A stretch of 64,000 bases of DNA, taken from contig NZ_JABTYH010000003.1 of the NCBI RefSeq assembly GCF_013314975.1, positions 62,001 to 126,000 on the forward strand. Direction: 5' to 3'. The notes under the pieces were generated by a model. The model saw nothing but the letters and a program-made list of their open reading frames with translations. It had not been told where the DNA came from and did no database searches. Positions 19,106 to 28,129 of the stretch are shown in pieces. Numbering within the stretch: the stretch's first letter is position 1; the number at the start of each line of letters is the position of its first letter. The position numbers were made by a program, and so were the translations under genes. The stretch is from Pseudarthrobacter oxydans (GTDB lineage Bacteria > Actinomycetota > Actinomycetes > Actinomycetales > Micrococcaceae).

Positions 19106-20653
19106 ATGACTGTGCCTAGACTTACCGGCCCGGCAACGGGCGCCCCAGGCGGAACCCCGTCCCGTCCCGCCCTGGGCGCGCAACTGCTGCGCCGCAAGCC
19201 GATCGCCCAGATGGTCAGCGAGGCCGAAAACAACGCCGGCGGCCCCCGCCTGGTCCGGAGTTTCGGTGTGCTGCAGCTGACCATGATCTCCGTGGGCGCC
19301 ACACTGGGGACCGGCATCCTGGTGATCCTGGGGGAGTCCGTTCCACTGGCCGGCCCGGCCATCTGGATTTCCTTCGCCATCGCCGGCCTTGCCGCCCTGC
19401 TGTCCGCCGTTTCCTACGCCGAGATGGCCGGCATGGTCCCGGTGGCCGGCTCCAGTTATTCGTACACCTACGCCACCATGGGCGAGGGCATGGCCTGGAT
19501 CTGCGGCTGGTGCCTGGTACTCGAGTACGCCGTCTCCGTTGCCGCCGTCGCCGTGGGCGCAGGGCAGTATGTCAACGAAACCCTGGCAGTGTTCGGGTCG
19601 GTCCTCCCGGACGCCGTGTCGCAGCCCCCAGGGGACGGCGGGCTGGTCAACATACCCGCCATGGTGATCGTGGTGCTGGCAACCATCCTGCTGGTGCGCG
19701 GCGCCAAGGAAAGCGCCTGGATCAACACGTCCATCGTGGTGGTCAAGGTGGGCATCCTGCTGTTCTTCTGCGCCGTGGCGTTCACCGCTTTCAACGCCGG
19801 CAACTTTGAGCCGCTGCTGCCCATGGGCGCCGCCGGGGTCTCCGCCGCCGCCTCCCGCGTGTTCTTCTCCTACATTGGATTCGATGCCGCCTCCACGGCA
19901 GGCGAGGAAGCCCGCAACCCCAAGCGCGACCTGCCGCGAGCCATCATGCTGTCCATGCTGATCGTCACCACCATCTACGTCCTGGTGGCGGTCGCCGCGA
20001 TCGGCGCACGGCCGTGGGGCTGGTTCGACGGTACCGAGGCGGCCCTGGTGAAGATCCTCGAGGAAACCACCGGCCAGCCATGGATTGCGCTGGTCTTTGC
20101 GGTGGGCGCCGTCCTGGCCATCGCCAGCATCGTCCTCACCGTGCTGTACGGGCAGACGCGTATCCTGATGTCGATGTCCCGCGACGGCCTGATCCCCAGC
20201 ATCTTCGGCCGCGTTTCCCGCCGCACCGGCACCCCCGTGGCCGGCACGCTCCTGGTGGGAACCGCCGTCGCGCTCACCGCCGGGCTGGTGCCCCTTGGCG
20301 CCCTCGCTGACGCCACCAGCATCGGCACCCTGTTCGCGTTCGCCCTGGTCAACGTGGCCGTCATCTACCTGCGCCGCACCCGGCCGGAGCTGGAGCGGAC
20401 CTTCCGGGTGCCGCTCTTCCCGCTCACGCCCATCCTTGGGGCCGCCATGTGCGCGTACCTGATGGCCAACCTCGGCGCTGACACCTGGGTGGTGTTCGCC
20501 GTCTGGATGCTGGTAGGCGTGGCTGCCTACTTCGGCTACGGACGCCGGAACTCCCGGGTGGCTGCCATGAGCAACGAGGAATACCGTGAGCTGTCCGGCC
20601 CCCAACGTCCCACCCAGCAAACCCCCGAAACGACGAAGGCAGAAACACCATGA
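19106..20653 (+). CDS. APC-superfamily amino acid permease, probable lysine or amine uptake
   Basis: A 515-residue integral membrane protein with about 12 hydrophobic helices. The APC signature GVLQLTMISVGATLGTGILVI forms the first helix and its broken-helix Gly-rich motif. Another family segment is FFSYIGFDAASTAGEEARNPKRDLP. It imports an amino acid or amine with a proton. Its stop codon overlaps the start of the davB-like gene (ATGA at 20650), so the two are translationally coupled and the permeated substrate is probably the oxidase substrate, lysine. The N-terminal 45 residues are cytoplasmic. Confidence 0.87.
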   Translation: MTVPRLTGPATGAPGGTPSRPALGAQLLRRKPIAQMVSEAENNAGGPRLVRSFGVLQLTMISVGATLGTGILVILGESVPLAGPAIWISFAIAGLAALLSAVSYAEMAGMVPVAGSSYSYTYATMGEGMAWICGWCLVLEYAVSVAAVAVGAGQYVNETLAVFGSVLPDAVSQPPGDGGLVNIPAMVIVVLATILLVRGAKESAWINTSIVVVKVGILLFFCAVAFTAFNAGNFEPLLPMGAAGVSAAASRVFFSYIGFDAASTAGEEARNPKRDLPRAIMLSMLIVTTIYVLVAVAAIGARPWGWFDGTEAALVKILEETTGQPWIALVFAVGAVLAIASIVLTVLYGQTRILMSMSRDGLIPSIFGRVSRRTGTPVAGTLLVGTAVALTAGLVPLGALADATSIGTLFAFALVNVAVIYLRRTRPELERTFRVPLFPLTPILGAAMCAYLMANLGADTWVVFAVWMLVGVAAYFGYGRRNSRVAAMSNEEYRELSGPQRPTQQTPETTKAETP

Positions 20654-22383
20654 CCATCGCCACCGAACTGCCGGCCTCGGACCCGTCCAGCACCTCCGCC
20701 GGCCCGGCTGCTCCTGCCACCGCAGGCGGCGCTGCAGCCGGTCCCATCACCATGCTGAACCCGGATTTCCCTTTCAGCTACGACCATTACCTGGCCCACC
20801 CGGACGGGCTGGGATCCGTGCCTGCCGAGCTGCTGGGAACGGAAGTCGCCGTCATCGGAGCAGGGCTCTCCGGCCTGGTCACGGCCTACGAACTCATGAA
20901 ACTGGGCCTGCGTCCGGTTGTCTATGAAGCGGACCAGATCGGCGGACGCCTCCGCACGGCGGCGTTCCCCGCGGCGCCCGGAGTGGTGGCCGACCTCGGC
21001 GGCATGAGGTTCCCCGTGTCCGGCAAGGCGTTCTACCACTACATCGACCTGCTGGACCTGGACACCCAGGAGTTTCCCAACCCGCTGTCCCCGGCCACGT
21101 CCAGCACCGTGATCGAACTGGCGGGCAAGAAGCACTATGCGGAAAAGCCTGGCGACCTCCCGCCGTTCTTCCGGGAAGTGGCGGACGCCTGGAAGGCCGC
21201 AGTCAATGACGGTGCCAGGTTCGTCGAGATGCAGGATGCCATCCGGGCCAGGGATACCGCCCGGATCAAGGAACTGTGGAACGGACTGCTGCCCCTGATG
21301 GACGAGCAGACCTTCTACGGCTTCATCGCGGCCAGCGACTCATTTAAGAAGGCGGGGTTTGCGCACCGGGAAGCCTTCGGCCAGGTGGGCTTCGGCACCG
21401 GCGGCTGGGATACCGACTTCCCGAACTCGATCCTGGAGATCCTCCGGGTGGTGTACACCGACGCCGACGACCAGCACCGGCTCATCAGCGGGGGAGCGCA
21501 GCGGCTGCCCGAGGCACTCTGGCGGCACGCGCCGTCGGGCATGGTTCACTGGCCGGACGGAACGTCCCTGGCGTCACTGCACTCCGGTTCGCCCCGCGGC
21601 GCCGTGGGAAAGATCAGCCGCGACCCCGACGGCAACCTGCGCATCCGTGAACGCTGGGGCCGCGAGGCCAGCTACCCCGCGGTGGTAACCACCTGCCAGT
21701 CCTGGCTGCTCTCCACCCGGATCCACACCGAGGAGGCGCTGTTCCCCGCGGAGCTGTGGACCGCCATCGAGCGCTCGCACTACATGCAGTCGTCCAAGAC
21801 CTTCGTGATGGTGGACCGGCCGTTCTGGAAGGACATCGATCCGGACACCGGCAACGAGGTGCTCTCCATGACGCTGACCGACCGGCTCAACCGTGCCACC
21901 TACCTGCTGGACAACGGACCGGACCAGCCCGCCGTCATCCTGCTCTCCTACACCTGGAACGATGACGCGCTCAAGTGGCTGGCGCTTGATGCCGACGAAC
22001 GGGTGGAGCTGATGCTGCACTCGCTGGAACAGATCTACCCGGGAGTGGACATCGCCAGCCACATCGTGGGCCAGCCCATCACCGTGTCCTGGGAGGCCGA
22101 CCCCAACTTCATGGGCGCCTTCAAGGCCAACCTGCCCGGGCACTACCGTTACCAGCAGCGGCTGTTCACGCACTTCAAGCAGGACGCCCTGCCCGAATCG
22201 CAGCGGGGTATCTTCCTGGCCGGCGACGACGTCTCCTTCACCGCCGGCTGGGCCGAGGGCGCCGTGACCACCGGGCTGAACGCGGTGTGGGGCGTGGTCA
22301 ACCACCTGGGCGGTTCCTCCGCTCCGGGCAACCCGGGTCCGGGCGAACTGCTGGGAGAGTTTGGCCCTATCCCACTGGACTGA
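20650..22383 (+). CDS. davB: FAD-dependent lysine 2-monooxygenase-like amine oxidase
   Basis: A 577-residue flavoprotein of the monoamine oxidase fold. The dinucleotide motif GAGLSG (Gly70-Gly75) leads VVYEADQIGGRLRT, and a second FAD contact is ADLGGMRFPVS. Long stretches recall Pseudomonas DavB: AFYHYIDLL, VGFGTGGWDTDFPNSILEI, MQSSKTFVMVDRPFWKD, VSWEADPNFMGAFK and a GPG-initiated C terminus. DavB converts L-lysine, oxygen and water-derived steps to 5-aminovaleramide and CO2. The start overlaps the upstream permease stop. A tryptophan monooxygenase or another L-amino-acid oxidase is the alternative, but the davA-like partner favours lysine. Confidence 0.85.
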   Translation: MTIATELPASDPSSTSAGPAAPATAGGAAAGPITMLNPDFPFSYDHYLAHPDGLGSVPAELLGTEVAVIGAGLSGLVTAYELMKLGLRPVVYEADQIGGRLRTAAFPAAPGVVADLGGMRFPVSGKAFYHYIDLLDLDTQEFPNPLSPATSSTVIELAGKKHYAEKPGDLPPFFREVADAWKAAVNDGARFVEMQDAIRARDTARIKELWNGLLPLMDEQTFYGFIAASDSFKKAGFAHREAFGQVGFGTGGWDTDFPNSILEILRVVYTDADDQHRLISGGAQRLPEALWRHAPSGMVHWPDGTSLASLHSGSPRGAVGKISRDPDGNLRIRERWGREASYPAVVTTCQSWLLSTRIHTEEALFPAELWTAIERSHYMQSSKTFVMVDRPFWKDIDPDTGNEVLSMTLTDRLNRATYLLDNGPDQPAVILLSYTWNDDALKWLALDADERVELMLHSLEQIYPGVDIASHIVGQPITVSWEADPNFMGAFKANLPGHYRYQQRLFTHFKQDALPESQRGIFLAGDDVSFTAGWAEGAVTTGLNAVWGVVNHLGGSSAPGNPGPGELLGEFGPIPLD

Positions 22384-22390
22384 CCCTGGG

Positions 22391-22912
22391 CTAGGAGGCG
22401 TGCAGGTCCCGGTGGGCGGCGGCCAGCTCGCGGTAGCGGGCGGCGTTGGCCCGGACACCGTCGTACTCCTCTTCGGTGAGTTCCCGGCGGACCTTGCCCG
22501 GAACTCCGGCCACCAGCGAGCGGGGCGGCACCACCGTGCCTTCCAGGACCACGGCGCCGGCCGCAACCAGCGAGCCGGCGCCGATCACCGCCCCGTTGAG
22601 GACGGTGGCGCCCATCCCAATCAGGCAGTCGTCCTCCACCGTGCAGCCATGCACGACGGCGGCGTGCCCCACGCTGACCCGTTCGCCCACCGTGCAGGGG
22701 AAGCCGGGATCCGCGTGCAGCACCACGTTGTCCTGCAGGTTGCTGCCTTCGCCCACAGTGATGGCAGCGGTATCGGCCCGGACGGAAACGCCGTAAAAGG
22801 CGCTCGAGTCCCGGGCGAGGGTGGCGTTGCCGATGATCGACGCCGTCGGGGCAACAAATACGGATTCGTGGACTGCCGGGGTGGTTCCGGCGAAAGGGTA
22901 CAGAGGAGCCAT
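22391..22912 (-). CDS. Gamma-carbonic anhydrase-family protein (left-handed beta-helix)
   Basis: A 173-residue hexapeptide-repeat protein. The zinc-site histidines expected of gamma-class carbonic anhydrases are present: His66 (NVVLHADPG), His83 (VGHAAVVHG) and His88. It is close to the YrdA/PaaY/CaiE group, which are trimers with carbonic anhydrase or thioesterase activity, so the exact reaction is uncertain. It is a single gene convergent with davB, with only 7 bp between the stop codons. A TAGGCT -10 element ends 6 nt before the ATG, predicting a leaderless transcript. Confidence 0.9.
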   Translation of the reverse strand: MAPLYPFAGTTPAVHESVFVAPTASIIGNATLARDSSAFYGVSVRADTAAITVGEGSNLQDNVVLHADPGFPCTVGERVSVGHAAVVHGCTVEDDCLIGMGATVLNGAVIGAGSLVAAGAVVLEGTVVPPRSLVAGVPGKVRRELTEEEYDGVRANAARYRELAAAHRDLHAS

Positions 22913-22918
22913 GGGCCA

Positions 22919-22924
22919 AGCCTA
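22919..22924 (-). promoter_or_regulatory. Leaderless -10 element of the gamma-carbonic anhydrase gene
   Basis: TAGGCT on the minus strand ends 6 nt before the ATG at 22912. Confidence 0.5.
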
Positions 22925-23002
22925 GGACACCGCGAGCACCGGCGTCCGGATGTCCGCTCCCCGGGGGACCTTGGGCCTAATGACGGGGCAGGTCCCGATG
23001 GC

Positions 23003-23008
23003 TACGAT
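23003..23008 (+). promoter_or_regulatory. Leaderless -10 element of the DUF2231 gene
   Basis: TACGAT ends 7 nt before the ATG at 23016, and no ribosome binding site is present. Confidence 0.5.
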
Positions 23009-23015
23009 GGGCCCC

Positions 23016-23594
23016 ATGGAACTACGGCAAGCGGGAATTCCGGGCCTGCACCTGCGGACGGCCGGGCGTGGCAAAACCAGCCGGTTCCGCCAGCTCATGG
23101 GAAGCATCGAGCGGCTCAACGCCCTCGACATACCCGTTGACGCGGCCAGGCCGCTGGCCGGACGGCTCGTGCGGAACGAGCGCCTCCGGAACGTGCTGCA
23201 CGGCCAGGCCACCGGCATACCGCTGCACCCTATCCTCACCGACGTCCCCTTCGGGGCCTGGTTCATGGCTGTCTTCCTCGATCTGTTCCCGGATGCCGGC
23301 ACGCAGCGGGCGGCCACCCGCCTTGTTGGACTCGGCGTGATCTCCGCGGTGCCCACAGCGCTGAGCGGATGGGCGGAGTGGGCTCTTGCCGACAGGAAAA
23401 CGCAGCGGGTTGGCGTGGTGCATGCCGGCTTGAACGCGTCAGCGGTGCTGATCTTCGCCGGGTCCTGGGCTGCCCGGCGGCGGGGCAGGCGCAGGCTGGG
23501 TGTCGGGCTCGCGCGGCTCGGGGCAGTGGTGCTGATTGCGGGAGGCTTCACCGGCGGCTACATGGGCAGGGACCGGCAGGAAGACCGGCCATAA
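23016..23594 (+). CDS. DUF2231-family membrane protein
   Basis: A 192-residue protein. The first 65 residues are soluble and basic. A DUF2231-like block follows with LHGQATGIPLHPILTDVPFGAWFMAVFLDL and three or four hydrophobic helices: about 72-90, 100-120, 130-150 and 160-180. The conserved HP in IPLHPILTD is typical of the family, whose function is unknown; members often sit beside Rieske or redox proteins. The ATG at 23016 is chosen because a -10 element ends 7 nt upstream and the longer frame from 22950 would overlap that promoter. An alternative ATG is at 23007. Confidence 0.72.
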   Translation: MELRQAGIPGLHLRTAGRGKTSRFRQLMGSIERLNALDIPVDAARPLAGRLVRNERLRNVLHGQATGIPLHPILTDVPFGAWFMAVFLDLFPDAGTQRAATRLVGLGVISAVPTALSGWAEWALADRKTQRVGVVHAGLNASAVLIFAGSWAARRRGRRRLGVGLARLGAVVLIAGGFTGGYMGRDRQEDRP

Positions 23595-23627
23595 GTCCGG
23601 CCCGCCTCCCCGCGGTGTACATACCCG

Positions 23628-24488
23628 TCAGTTAAAGACCACAGTCCGGTTTCCGTCCAGCAGCACCCGGTGCTCCGCGTGCCACTGGACGGCCTGGACC
23701 AATGTGCGGCCTTCCACGTCCCGGCCCATCTGGACGAACTGCTCCGGGGTGCGGGCGTGGTCCACACGGATGACTTCCTGCTCAATGATGGGGCCCTCGT
23801 CCAGTGCCGCCGTCACGTAGTGCGCTGTGGCACCGATCAGCTTAACGCCCCGCGCGTGGGCCTGGTGGTACGGCTTGGCGCCCTTGAAGGAGGGCAGGAA
23901 CGAGTGGTGGATATTGATGGCCTTGCCGGTGAGTTCGGTGCACAGCTCGTCGGAAAGGATCTGCATGTAGCGGGCCAGGACGGTCAGCTCGATGTCGTGC
24001 TCGGCGATGAGGGCGCGGAGCTTGTCCTCAGCCTGGACCTTCGTGTCCCTGGTGACCGGGATGTGGTGGAACGGGATGCCGTAGAACTCGGCCAGCCCAG
24101 CCAGGTCCTGGTGGTTGGAGACGATGGCCGGTATCTCGATGGGGAGCGTCCCGGACCTCTGCTGGAAGAGCAGGTCGTTGAGGCAGTGGGCGGAGGTGCT
24201 GGCCATCACCAGGGTACGGACCTTCTGTCCCACCGCGTTCAGGCTCCACTGCATGCCAAAGGCTTCGGCGACCGGCTCCAAAGCTGCCCGGAGCTCTGAT
24301 GCAGGGGCCGCCGTGGTCACCTCCACCCGCATGAAGAAGTTGCCGGTGGCGGGGCTGCCGTACTGCTGCGAATCCGTAATATTGCATCCCGCGACCAGCA
24401 GTGCGCCGGCCACCGCGTGGACGATTCCCGGGCGGTCGGGGCAGGACAGGGTTACTACGTACGCTTGCTTCAGCTGCTCTTCACTCAC
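23628..24488 (-). CDS. purU: Formyltetrahydrofolate deformylase
   Basis: A 286-residue enzyme that hydrolyses 10-formyltetrahydrofolate to formate and tetrahydrofolate, balancing the one-carbon pool and feeding PurT. An N-terminal ACT domain (about residues 8-85, [17 protein letters not shown]) precedes the formyltransferase fold. The catalytic core has [19 protein letters not shown] and the Asp of [12 protein letters not shown]. The GTG start follows a TAGGCT -10 element by 7 nt, so the mRNA is probably leaderless. It diverges from glyA-folD, placing three folate enzymes together. Confidence 0.96.
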   Translation of the reverse strand: MSEEQLKQAYVVTLSCPDRPGIVHAVAGALLVAGCNITDSQQYGSPATGNFFMRVEVTTAAPASELRAALEPVAEAFGMQWSLNAVGQKVRTLVMASTSAHCLNDLLFQQRSGTLPIEIPAIVSNHQDLAGLAEFYGIPFHHIPVTRDTKVQAEDKLRALIAEHDIELTVLARYMQILSDELCTELTGKAINIHHSFLPSFKGAKPYHQAHARGVKLIGATAHYVTAALDEGPIIEQEVIRVDHARTPEQFVQMGRDVEGRTLVQAVQWHAEHRVLLDGNRTVVFN

Positions 24489-24495
24489 GCCCTAT

Positions 24496-24501
24496 AGCCT
24501 A
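24496..24501 (-). promoter_or_regulatory. Leaderless -10 element of purU
   Basis: TAGGCT on the minus strand ends 7 nt before the GTG start at 24488. Confidence 0.5.
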
Positions 24502-24526
24502 CCCGCGCAGCAGCCCCCGGTTTTGG

Positions 24527-24532
24527 TACGCT
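24527..24532 (+). promoter_or_regulatory. glyA promoter -10
   Basis: An extended -10, TGG-TACGCT, lies directly before the riboswitch aptamer. The predicted transcript would begin at the first aptamer nucleotides (about 24537-24539). Confidence 0.5.
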
Positions 24533-24534
24533 GG

Positions 24535-24612
24535 GAGGGTCGCAACTGGCGTTGGGTGGCTAACCACCAGGGAGCGGCAATCACGAAGACCACGGATCGT
24601 ACGCCTGGGCCG
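24535..24612 (+). ncRNA. ZTP (pfl) riboswitch controlling glyA-folD
   Basis: The stretch carries the conserved blocks of the pfl motif in order. These are GGGTCGCAACTGGCG (24537-24551), a hairpin with GGTGG and AACCACC, GGGAGCG (24570-24576), a variable region with a CCACGG segment, and the 3' block CGCCTGGGC (24602-24610). ZTP riboswitches sense the purine intermediate ZMP/ZTP, which accumulates when 10-formyl-THF is short, and switch on one-carbon genes such as glyA and folD. Both of those genes lie directly downstream. About 155 nt separate the aptamer from the glyA start; I could not define the expression platform there. Confidence 0.85.
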
Positions 24613-24766
24613 AGGGTCATGTCTTGCCGGATTTGGGGCTGCACCTGCGTCAGTACCGCAGCGCCATGCCCGCAGCTTCCACGCGCTGTCATCAGTGCGG
24701 CGTGAAGGTGCGCCAGCCGGTAGCCTGACCTTAGCAGTGCCCGTACGCCTAGCCAGGAGTTCTTTC

Positions 24767-26062
24767 GTGACTACAGCCACCTCCACCACCGCCGTCAGCA
24801 ACCAGCCGCTGGCTGAGCTTGACCCCGAAATCGCAGCAGTCCTTGACCAGGAGCTCGGCCGCCAACGCGGCACCCTGGAAATGATCGCCTCCGAGAACTT
24901 CGCCCCCCGCGCCGTTATGGAAGCGCAGGGCTCCGTCCTCACCAACAAGTACGCCGAGGGCTACCCGGGCCGCCGCTACTACGGCGGCTGCGAATACGTT
25001 GACGTGGCGGAGCAGCTGGCCATCGACAGGGTCAAGGCCCTCTTCGGCGCCGAGTACGCCAACGTCCAGCCGCACTCCGGTGCCCAGGCCAACGCCGCTG
25101 CACTCTCCGCCATGATCACCCCCGGCGACAAGATCCTGGGCCTGTCCCTGGCCCACGGCGGCCACCTGACCCACGGCATGAAGCTGAACTTCTCCGGCAA
25201 GCTCTACAACGTGGCTGCCTACCAGGTGGAGGAAGACAACTTCCGCGTGGACATGGACAAGCTCCGCGAGCAGGCCATCGCCGAAAAGCCGCAGGTCATC
25301 ATCGCCGGCTGGTCCGCCTACCCGCGCCACCTGGACTTCGCTGCCTTCCGCGCCATCGCGGACGAGGTTGGCGCGCTGCTCTGGACCGACATGGCGCACT
25401 TCGCCGGCCTCGTTGCCGCCGGCCTGCACCCCAGCCCGGTGCCGCACTCCGACGTCGTCACCTCCACCGTGCACAAGACCCTCGCCGGCCCGCGCTCCGG
25501 CGTGATCCTGGCCAAGCAGGAGTGGGCCAAGAAGCTGAACTCCAACGTATTCCCTGGCCAGCAGGGCGGCCCGCTCATGCATGTCATCGCCGCCAAGGCC
25601 GTGGCCTTCAAGATCGCCGGCACCGAAGAGTTCAAGGAGCGCCAGGAGCGCGTCCTGGAGGGTGCCAAGATCATCGCCGACCGCCTCAACCAGGCCGATG
25701 TTGCCGAAGCCGGCGTCTCCGTCCTCACCGGCGGAACGGACGTCCACCTGGTCCTCGTTGACCTGCGCAACTCGCAGCTGGACGGCCAGCAGGCCGAGGA
25801 CCTCCTGCACTCGGTGGGTATCACCGTGAACCGCAACGCCGTTCCGTTCGACCCCCGCCCGCCGATGGTCACCTCCGGCCTGCGCATCGGCACCCCGGCG
25901 CTGGCCACCCGCGGCTTCGGCGCCGCCGAGTTCACCGAGGTGGCGGAGATCATCGCCACCGCGCTGAAGGCCGGCACCAGCGCCGACGTGGAGTCCCTGC
26001 AGGCCCGCGTGGACAAGCTCGCCGCCGACTTCCCGCTGTACCCGCAGCACGAGCAGTGGTGA
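24767..26062 (+). CDS. glyA: Serine hydroxymethyltransferase
   Basis: A 431-residue PLP enzyme that interconverts serine and glycine, producing 5,10-methylene-THF. Family landmarks are [34 protein letters not shown], the PLP lysine Lys237 in [14 protein letters not shown], and [13 protein letters not shown]. The GTG at 24767 has CAGGAG about 8 nt upstream; the much longer open frame upstream runs through the riboswitch and is not coding. A single short gap separates it from folD, so the two form an operon under the ZTP riboswitch. Confidence 0.97.
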   Translation: MTTATSTTAVSNQPLAELDPEIAAVLDQELGRQRGTLEMIASENFAPRAVMEAQGSVLTNKYAEGYPGRRYYGGCEYVDVAEQLAIDRVKALFGAEYANVQPHSGAQANAAALSAMITPGDKILGLSLAHGGHLTHGMKLNFSGKLYNVAAYQVEEDNFRVDMDKLREQAIAEKPQVIIAGWSAYPRHLDFAAFRAIADEVGALLWTDMAHFAGLVAAGLHPSPVPHSDVVTSTVHKTLAGPRSGVILAKQEWAKKLNSNVFPGQQGGPLMHVIAAKAVAFKIAGTEEFKERQERVLEGAKIIADRLNQADVAEAGVSVLTGGTDVHLVLVDLRNSQLDGQQAEDLLHSVGITVNRNAVPFDPRPPMVTSGLRIGTPALATRGFGAAEFTEVAEIIATALKAGTSADVESLQARVDKLAADFPLYPQHEQW

Positions 26063-26066
26063 TCAC

Positions 26067-26990
26067 ATGACAGAAATGACCAAGACCGCACGGATCCTGG
26101 ACGGCAAGGCAGCCGCTGCCGCCATCAAGTCCGAGCTGGCTGAACGCGTGGCCGCGCTTAAGGCCAAGGGTGTCACTCCCGGCATTGCCACCGTGCTCGT
26201 GGGTGCAGATCCGGCCTCGCAGCTGTACGTGTCCATGAAGCACAAGCAGTCCGAGGAAATCGGGATGAACTCGATCCAGCGGGAGCTGCCGGCGGACGCC
26301 ACCCAGGCACAGGTTGAGGCCCTCATTGACGAGCTCAATGCGGACCCCGCCTGCCACGGGTACATCGTGCAGCTGCCCCTGCCGAAGCACCTGGACACCG
26401 ACGCCATCCTGGAGCGCATCGACCCGGCCAAGGACGCGGACGGACTCCACCCCACCAACCTTGGCCGACTGGTGCTCAACGTCAACGGGGAGATCATTTC
26501 ACCGCTTCCGTGCACGCCCCGCGGCGTCATCGAGCTCCTGGAGCGCAACGGCTTCAGCCTCGCCGGCAAGCACGTGGTGGTGGTGGGCCGCGGCGTCACG
26601 ATCGGCCGCTCGATCGGACTGCTGCTCACCCGGCGCGCCGTAAACGCCACCGTGACCCTGACGCACACCGGCACCAAGAACCTGTCGGAGCTGCTGCGGC
26701 AGGCGGACGTGATCGTGGGCGCGGCGGGAGCCAAGCACATCGTCAAGGCTGCGGACGTGAAGCCGGGTGCCGCCGTGCTCGACGTCGGCGTCACCCGCGA
26801 AGCCGACCCCGAAACCGGCAAGAGCAAGGTCTTCGGCGACATCGATCCCGCCGCTGCCGAGGTTGCCGGGTGGATTTCGCCAAACCCCGGAGGCGTCGGT
26901 CCCATGACCGTGGCGCTGCTGATGACCAACGTGGTGGAAGCCGCCGAACGCCAGGCGGCGCAGGCAAGCGGCCCGGCCGCCGCCAGGTAG
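26067..26990 (+). CDS. folD: Bifunctional methylene-THF dehydrogenase / methenyl-THF cyclohydrolase
   Basis: A 307-residue enzyme that converts 5,10-methylene-THF to 10-formyl-THF in two steps using NADP. Recognisable motifs are [14 protein letters not shown] with the catalytic Lys, [27 protein letters not shown] and the nucleotide-binding [16 protein letters not shown] in its actinobacterial form. [15 protein letters not shown] is close to the C terminus. It begins 5 bp after glyA, using its product. An in-frame ATG three codons later is an alternative start. A long terminator follows. Confidence 0.96.
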   Translation: MTEMTKTARILDGKAAAAAIKSELAERVAALKAKGVTPGIATVLVGADPASQLYVSMKHKQSEEIGMNSIQRELPADATQAQVEALIDELNADPACHGYIVQLPLPKHLDTDAILERIDPAKDADGLHPTNLGRLVLNVNGEIISPLPCTPRGVIELLERNGFSLAGKHVVVVGRGVTIGRSIGLLLTRRAVNATVTLTHTGTKNLSELLRQADVIVGAAGAKHIVKAADVKPGAAVLDVGVTREADPETGKSKVFGDIDPAAAEVAGWISPNPGGVGPMTVALLMTNVVEAAERQAAQASGPAAAR

Positions 26991-27005
26991 CCCCGTTTCA
27001 TCGCC

Positions 27006-27053
27006 CGACGGCGGTACCGCACCTTGTTGGACAAAGGTGCAGTACCGCCGTCG
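27006..27053 (+). terminator. folD terminator, 20-bp-arm hairpin
   Basis: Arms 27006-27025 and 27034-27053 are complementary at 19 of 20 positions with an 8-nt loop, followed by TCCTTTA. It ends the glyA-folD operon. Confidence 0.85.
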
Positions 27054-27117
27054 TCCTTTAAGCGAAAAGCTTGAGCGCAGAAGTGGAAGTCCCCTTCCAC
27101 CTGCCCGCCGGCTCTAC

Positions 27118-27123
27118 TAGTCT
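27118..27123 (+). promoter_or_regulatory. Leaderless -10 element of the ABC ATPase gene
   Basis: TAGTCT ends 7 nt before the GTG at 27131. A weak -35 TTCCAC lies 17 bp upstream. Confidence 0.5.
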
Positions 27124-27130
27124 GCGGAGG

Positions 27131-28129
27131 GTGCACAACAAAGCCACCATGTCCTCCGGCGCAACCGGCGCCGTCCAGCCAGCCGATGAGCCACCCACCG
27201 AAGCCCGCCCCACCGTCATCACGGCAGAAAACCTGACCAAGACCTACGGCGACGTTGCCGCCGTGGACGGCATTTCGTTCAGCGTCCCCGCGGGGGAGTC
27301 GTTCGGCCTGCTGGGGCCCAACGGCGCCGGCAAGTCCACCACCATGAAGATGATCGGCGGAGTCACCCGGCGCACCTCCGGCGCCCTCCACATCATGGGC
27401 CTCGACCCCGACTCGCACGGGCCCGAGGTGCGGGCGCACCTGGGCGTGGTGCCGCAGCAGGACAACCTGGACGAGGAACTTCGGGTCCGCGACAACCTCC
27501 TGGTCTACGGCCGGTACTTCGGCCTGCCCATGAGCTACCTGAAGCCGAAAGCCGATGAGCTGCTGGAATTCGCCCAGCTGACGGACAAGGCGAAGTCCAA
27601 AGTGGACGCGCTGTCCGGCGGCATGAAACGGCGGCTGACCATCGCCCGCTCGCTCATCAACGAACCACGGATCCTTTTGCTGGACGAACCCACCACCGGG
27701 CTGGATCCACAGGCCCGGCACATCCTCTGGGACCGCCTGTTCCGGCTGAAGGAACAGGGCGTCACCCTTATCCTGACGACCCACTACATGGACGAGGCCG
27801 AGCAGCTTTGCGACCGGCTGATCGTGGTGGACAAGGGCAGGATCATGGCTGAGGGATCGCCCGCGCAGCTGATCCGCGAGCACTCCACCCGCGAGGTGGT
27901 TGAGCTGCGGTTCGGATCCGAGCGGAACACCACCATCGCCTCGGAACTGCAGGGCATCGGGGAGCGGCTGGAAGTCCTCCCGGACCGGGTGCTGATCTAT
28001 GCGCACGACGGCGAGTCCGCCCTTGAGCAGGTGGCGTCCCGCGGCCTGCGGCCGCTGACATCGCTGGTGCGGAGGTCCTCGCTGGAGGACGTGTTCCTGC
28101 GGTTGACGGGCAGAAGCCTTGTTGACTGA
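27131..28129 (+). CDS. ABC-2 exporter ATP-binding protein (NodI/DrrA family)
   Basis: A 332-residue ATPase with Walker A GPNGAGKSTTMKM, Q-loop VVPQQDNLDEELRVRDNLLVYG, signature LSGGMKRRLTIARSL and Walker B ILLLDEPTTGLDPQ. The C-terminal extension (HSTREVVELRFG onward) resembles NodI and DrrA. It powers export by the two permeases encoded next. GTG at 27131 is preferred because a -10 element ends 7 nt before it; the frame also contains an ATG at 27149. The family moves lipo-oligosaccharides, antibiotics or other hydrophobic compounds; nothing nearby fixes the substrate. Confidence 0.92.
   Translation: MHNKATMSSGATGAVQPADEPPTEARPTVITAENLTKTYGDVAAVDGISFSVPAGESFGLLGPNGAGKSTTMKMIGGVTRRTSGALHIMGLDPDSHGPEVRAHLGVVPQQDNLDEELRVRDNLLVYGRYFGLPMSYLKPKADELLEFAQLTDKAKSKVDALSGGMKRRLTIARSLINEPRILLLDEPTTGLDPQARHILWDRLFRLKEQGVTLILTTHYMDEAEQLCDRLIVVDKGRIMAEGSPAQLIREHSTREVVELRFGSERNTTIASELQGIGERLEVLPDRVLIYAHDGESALEQVASRGLRPLTSLVRRSSLEDVFLRLTGRSLVD

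Noticed and set aside
24401..24766. N-terminal extension of glyA
   Set aside because: The frame is open but runs through the riboswitch and into purU. The conserved SHMT start and CAGGAG site are at 24767.
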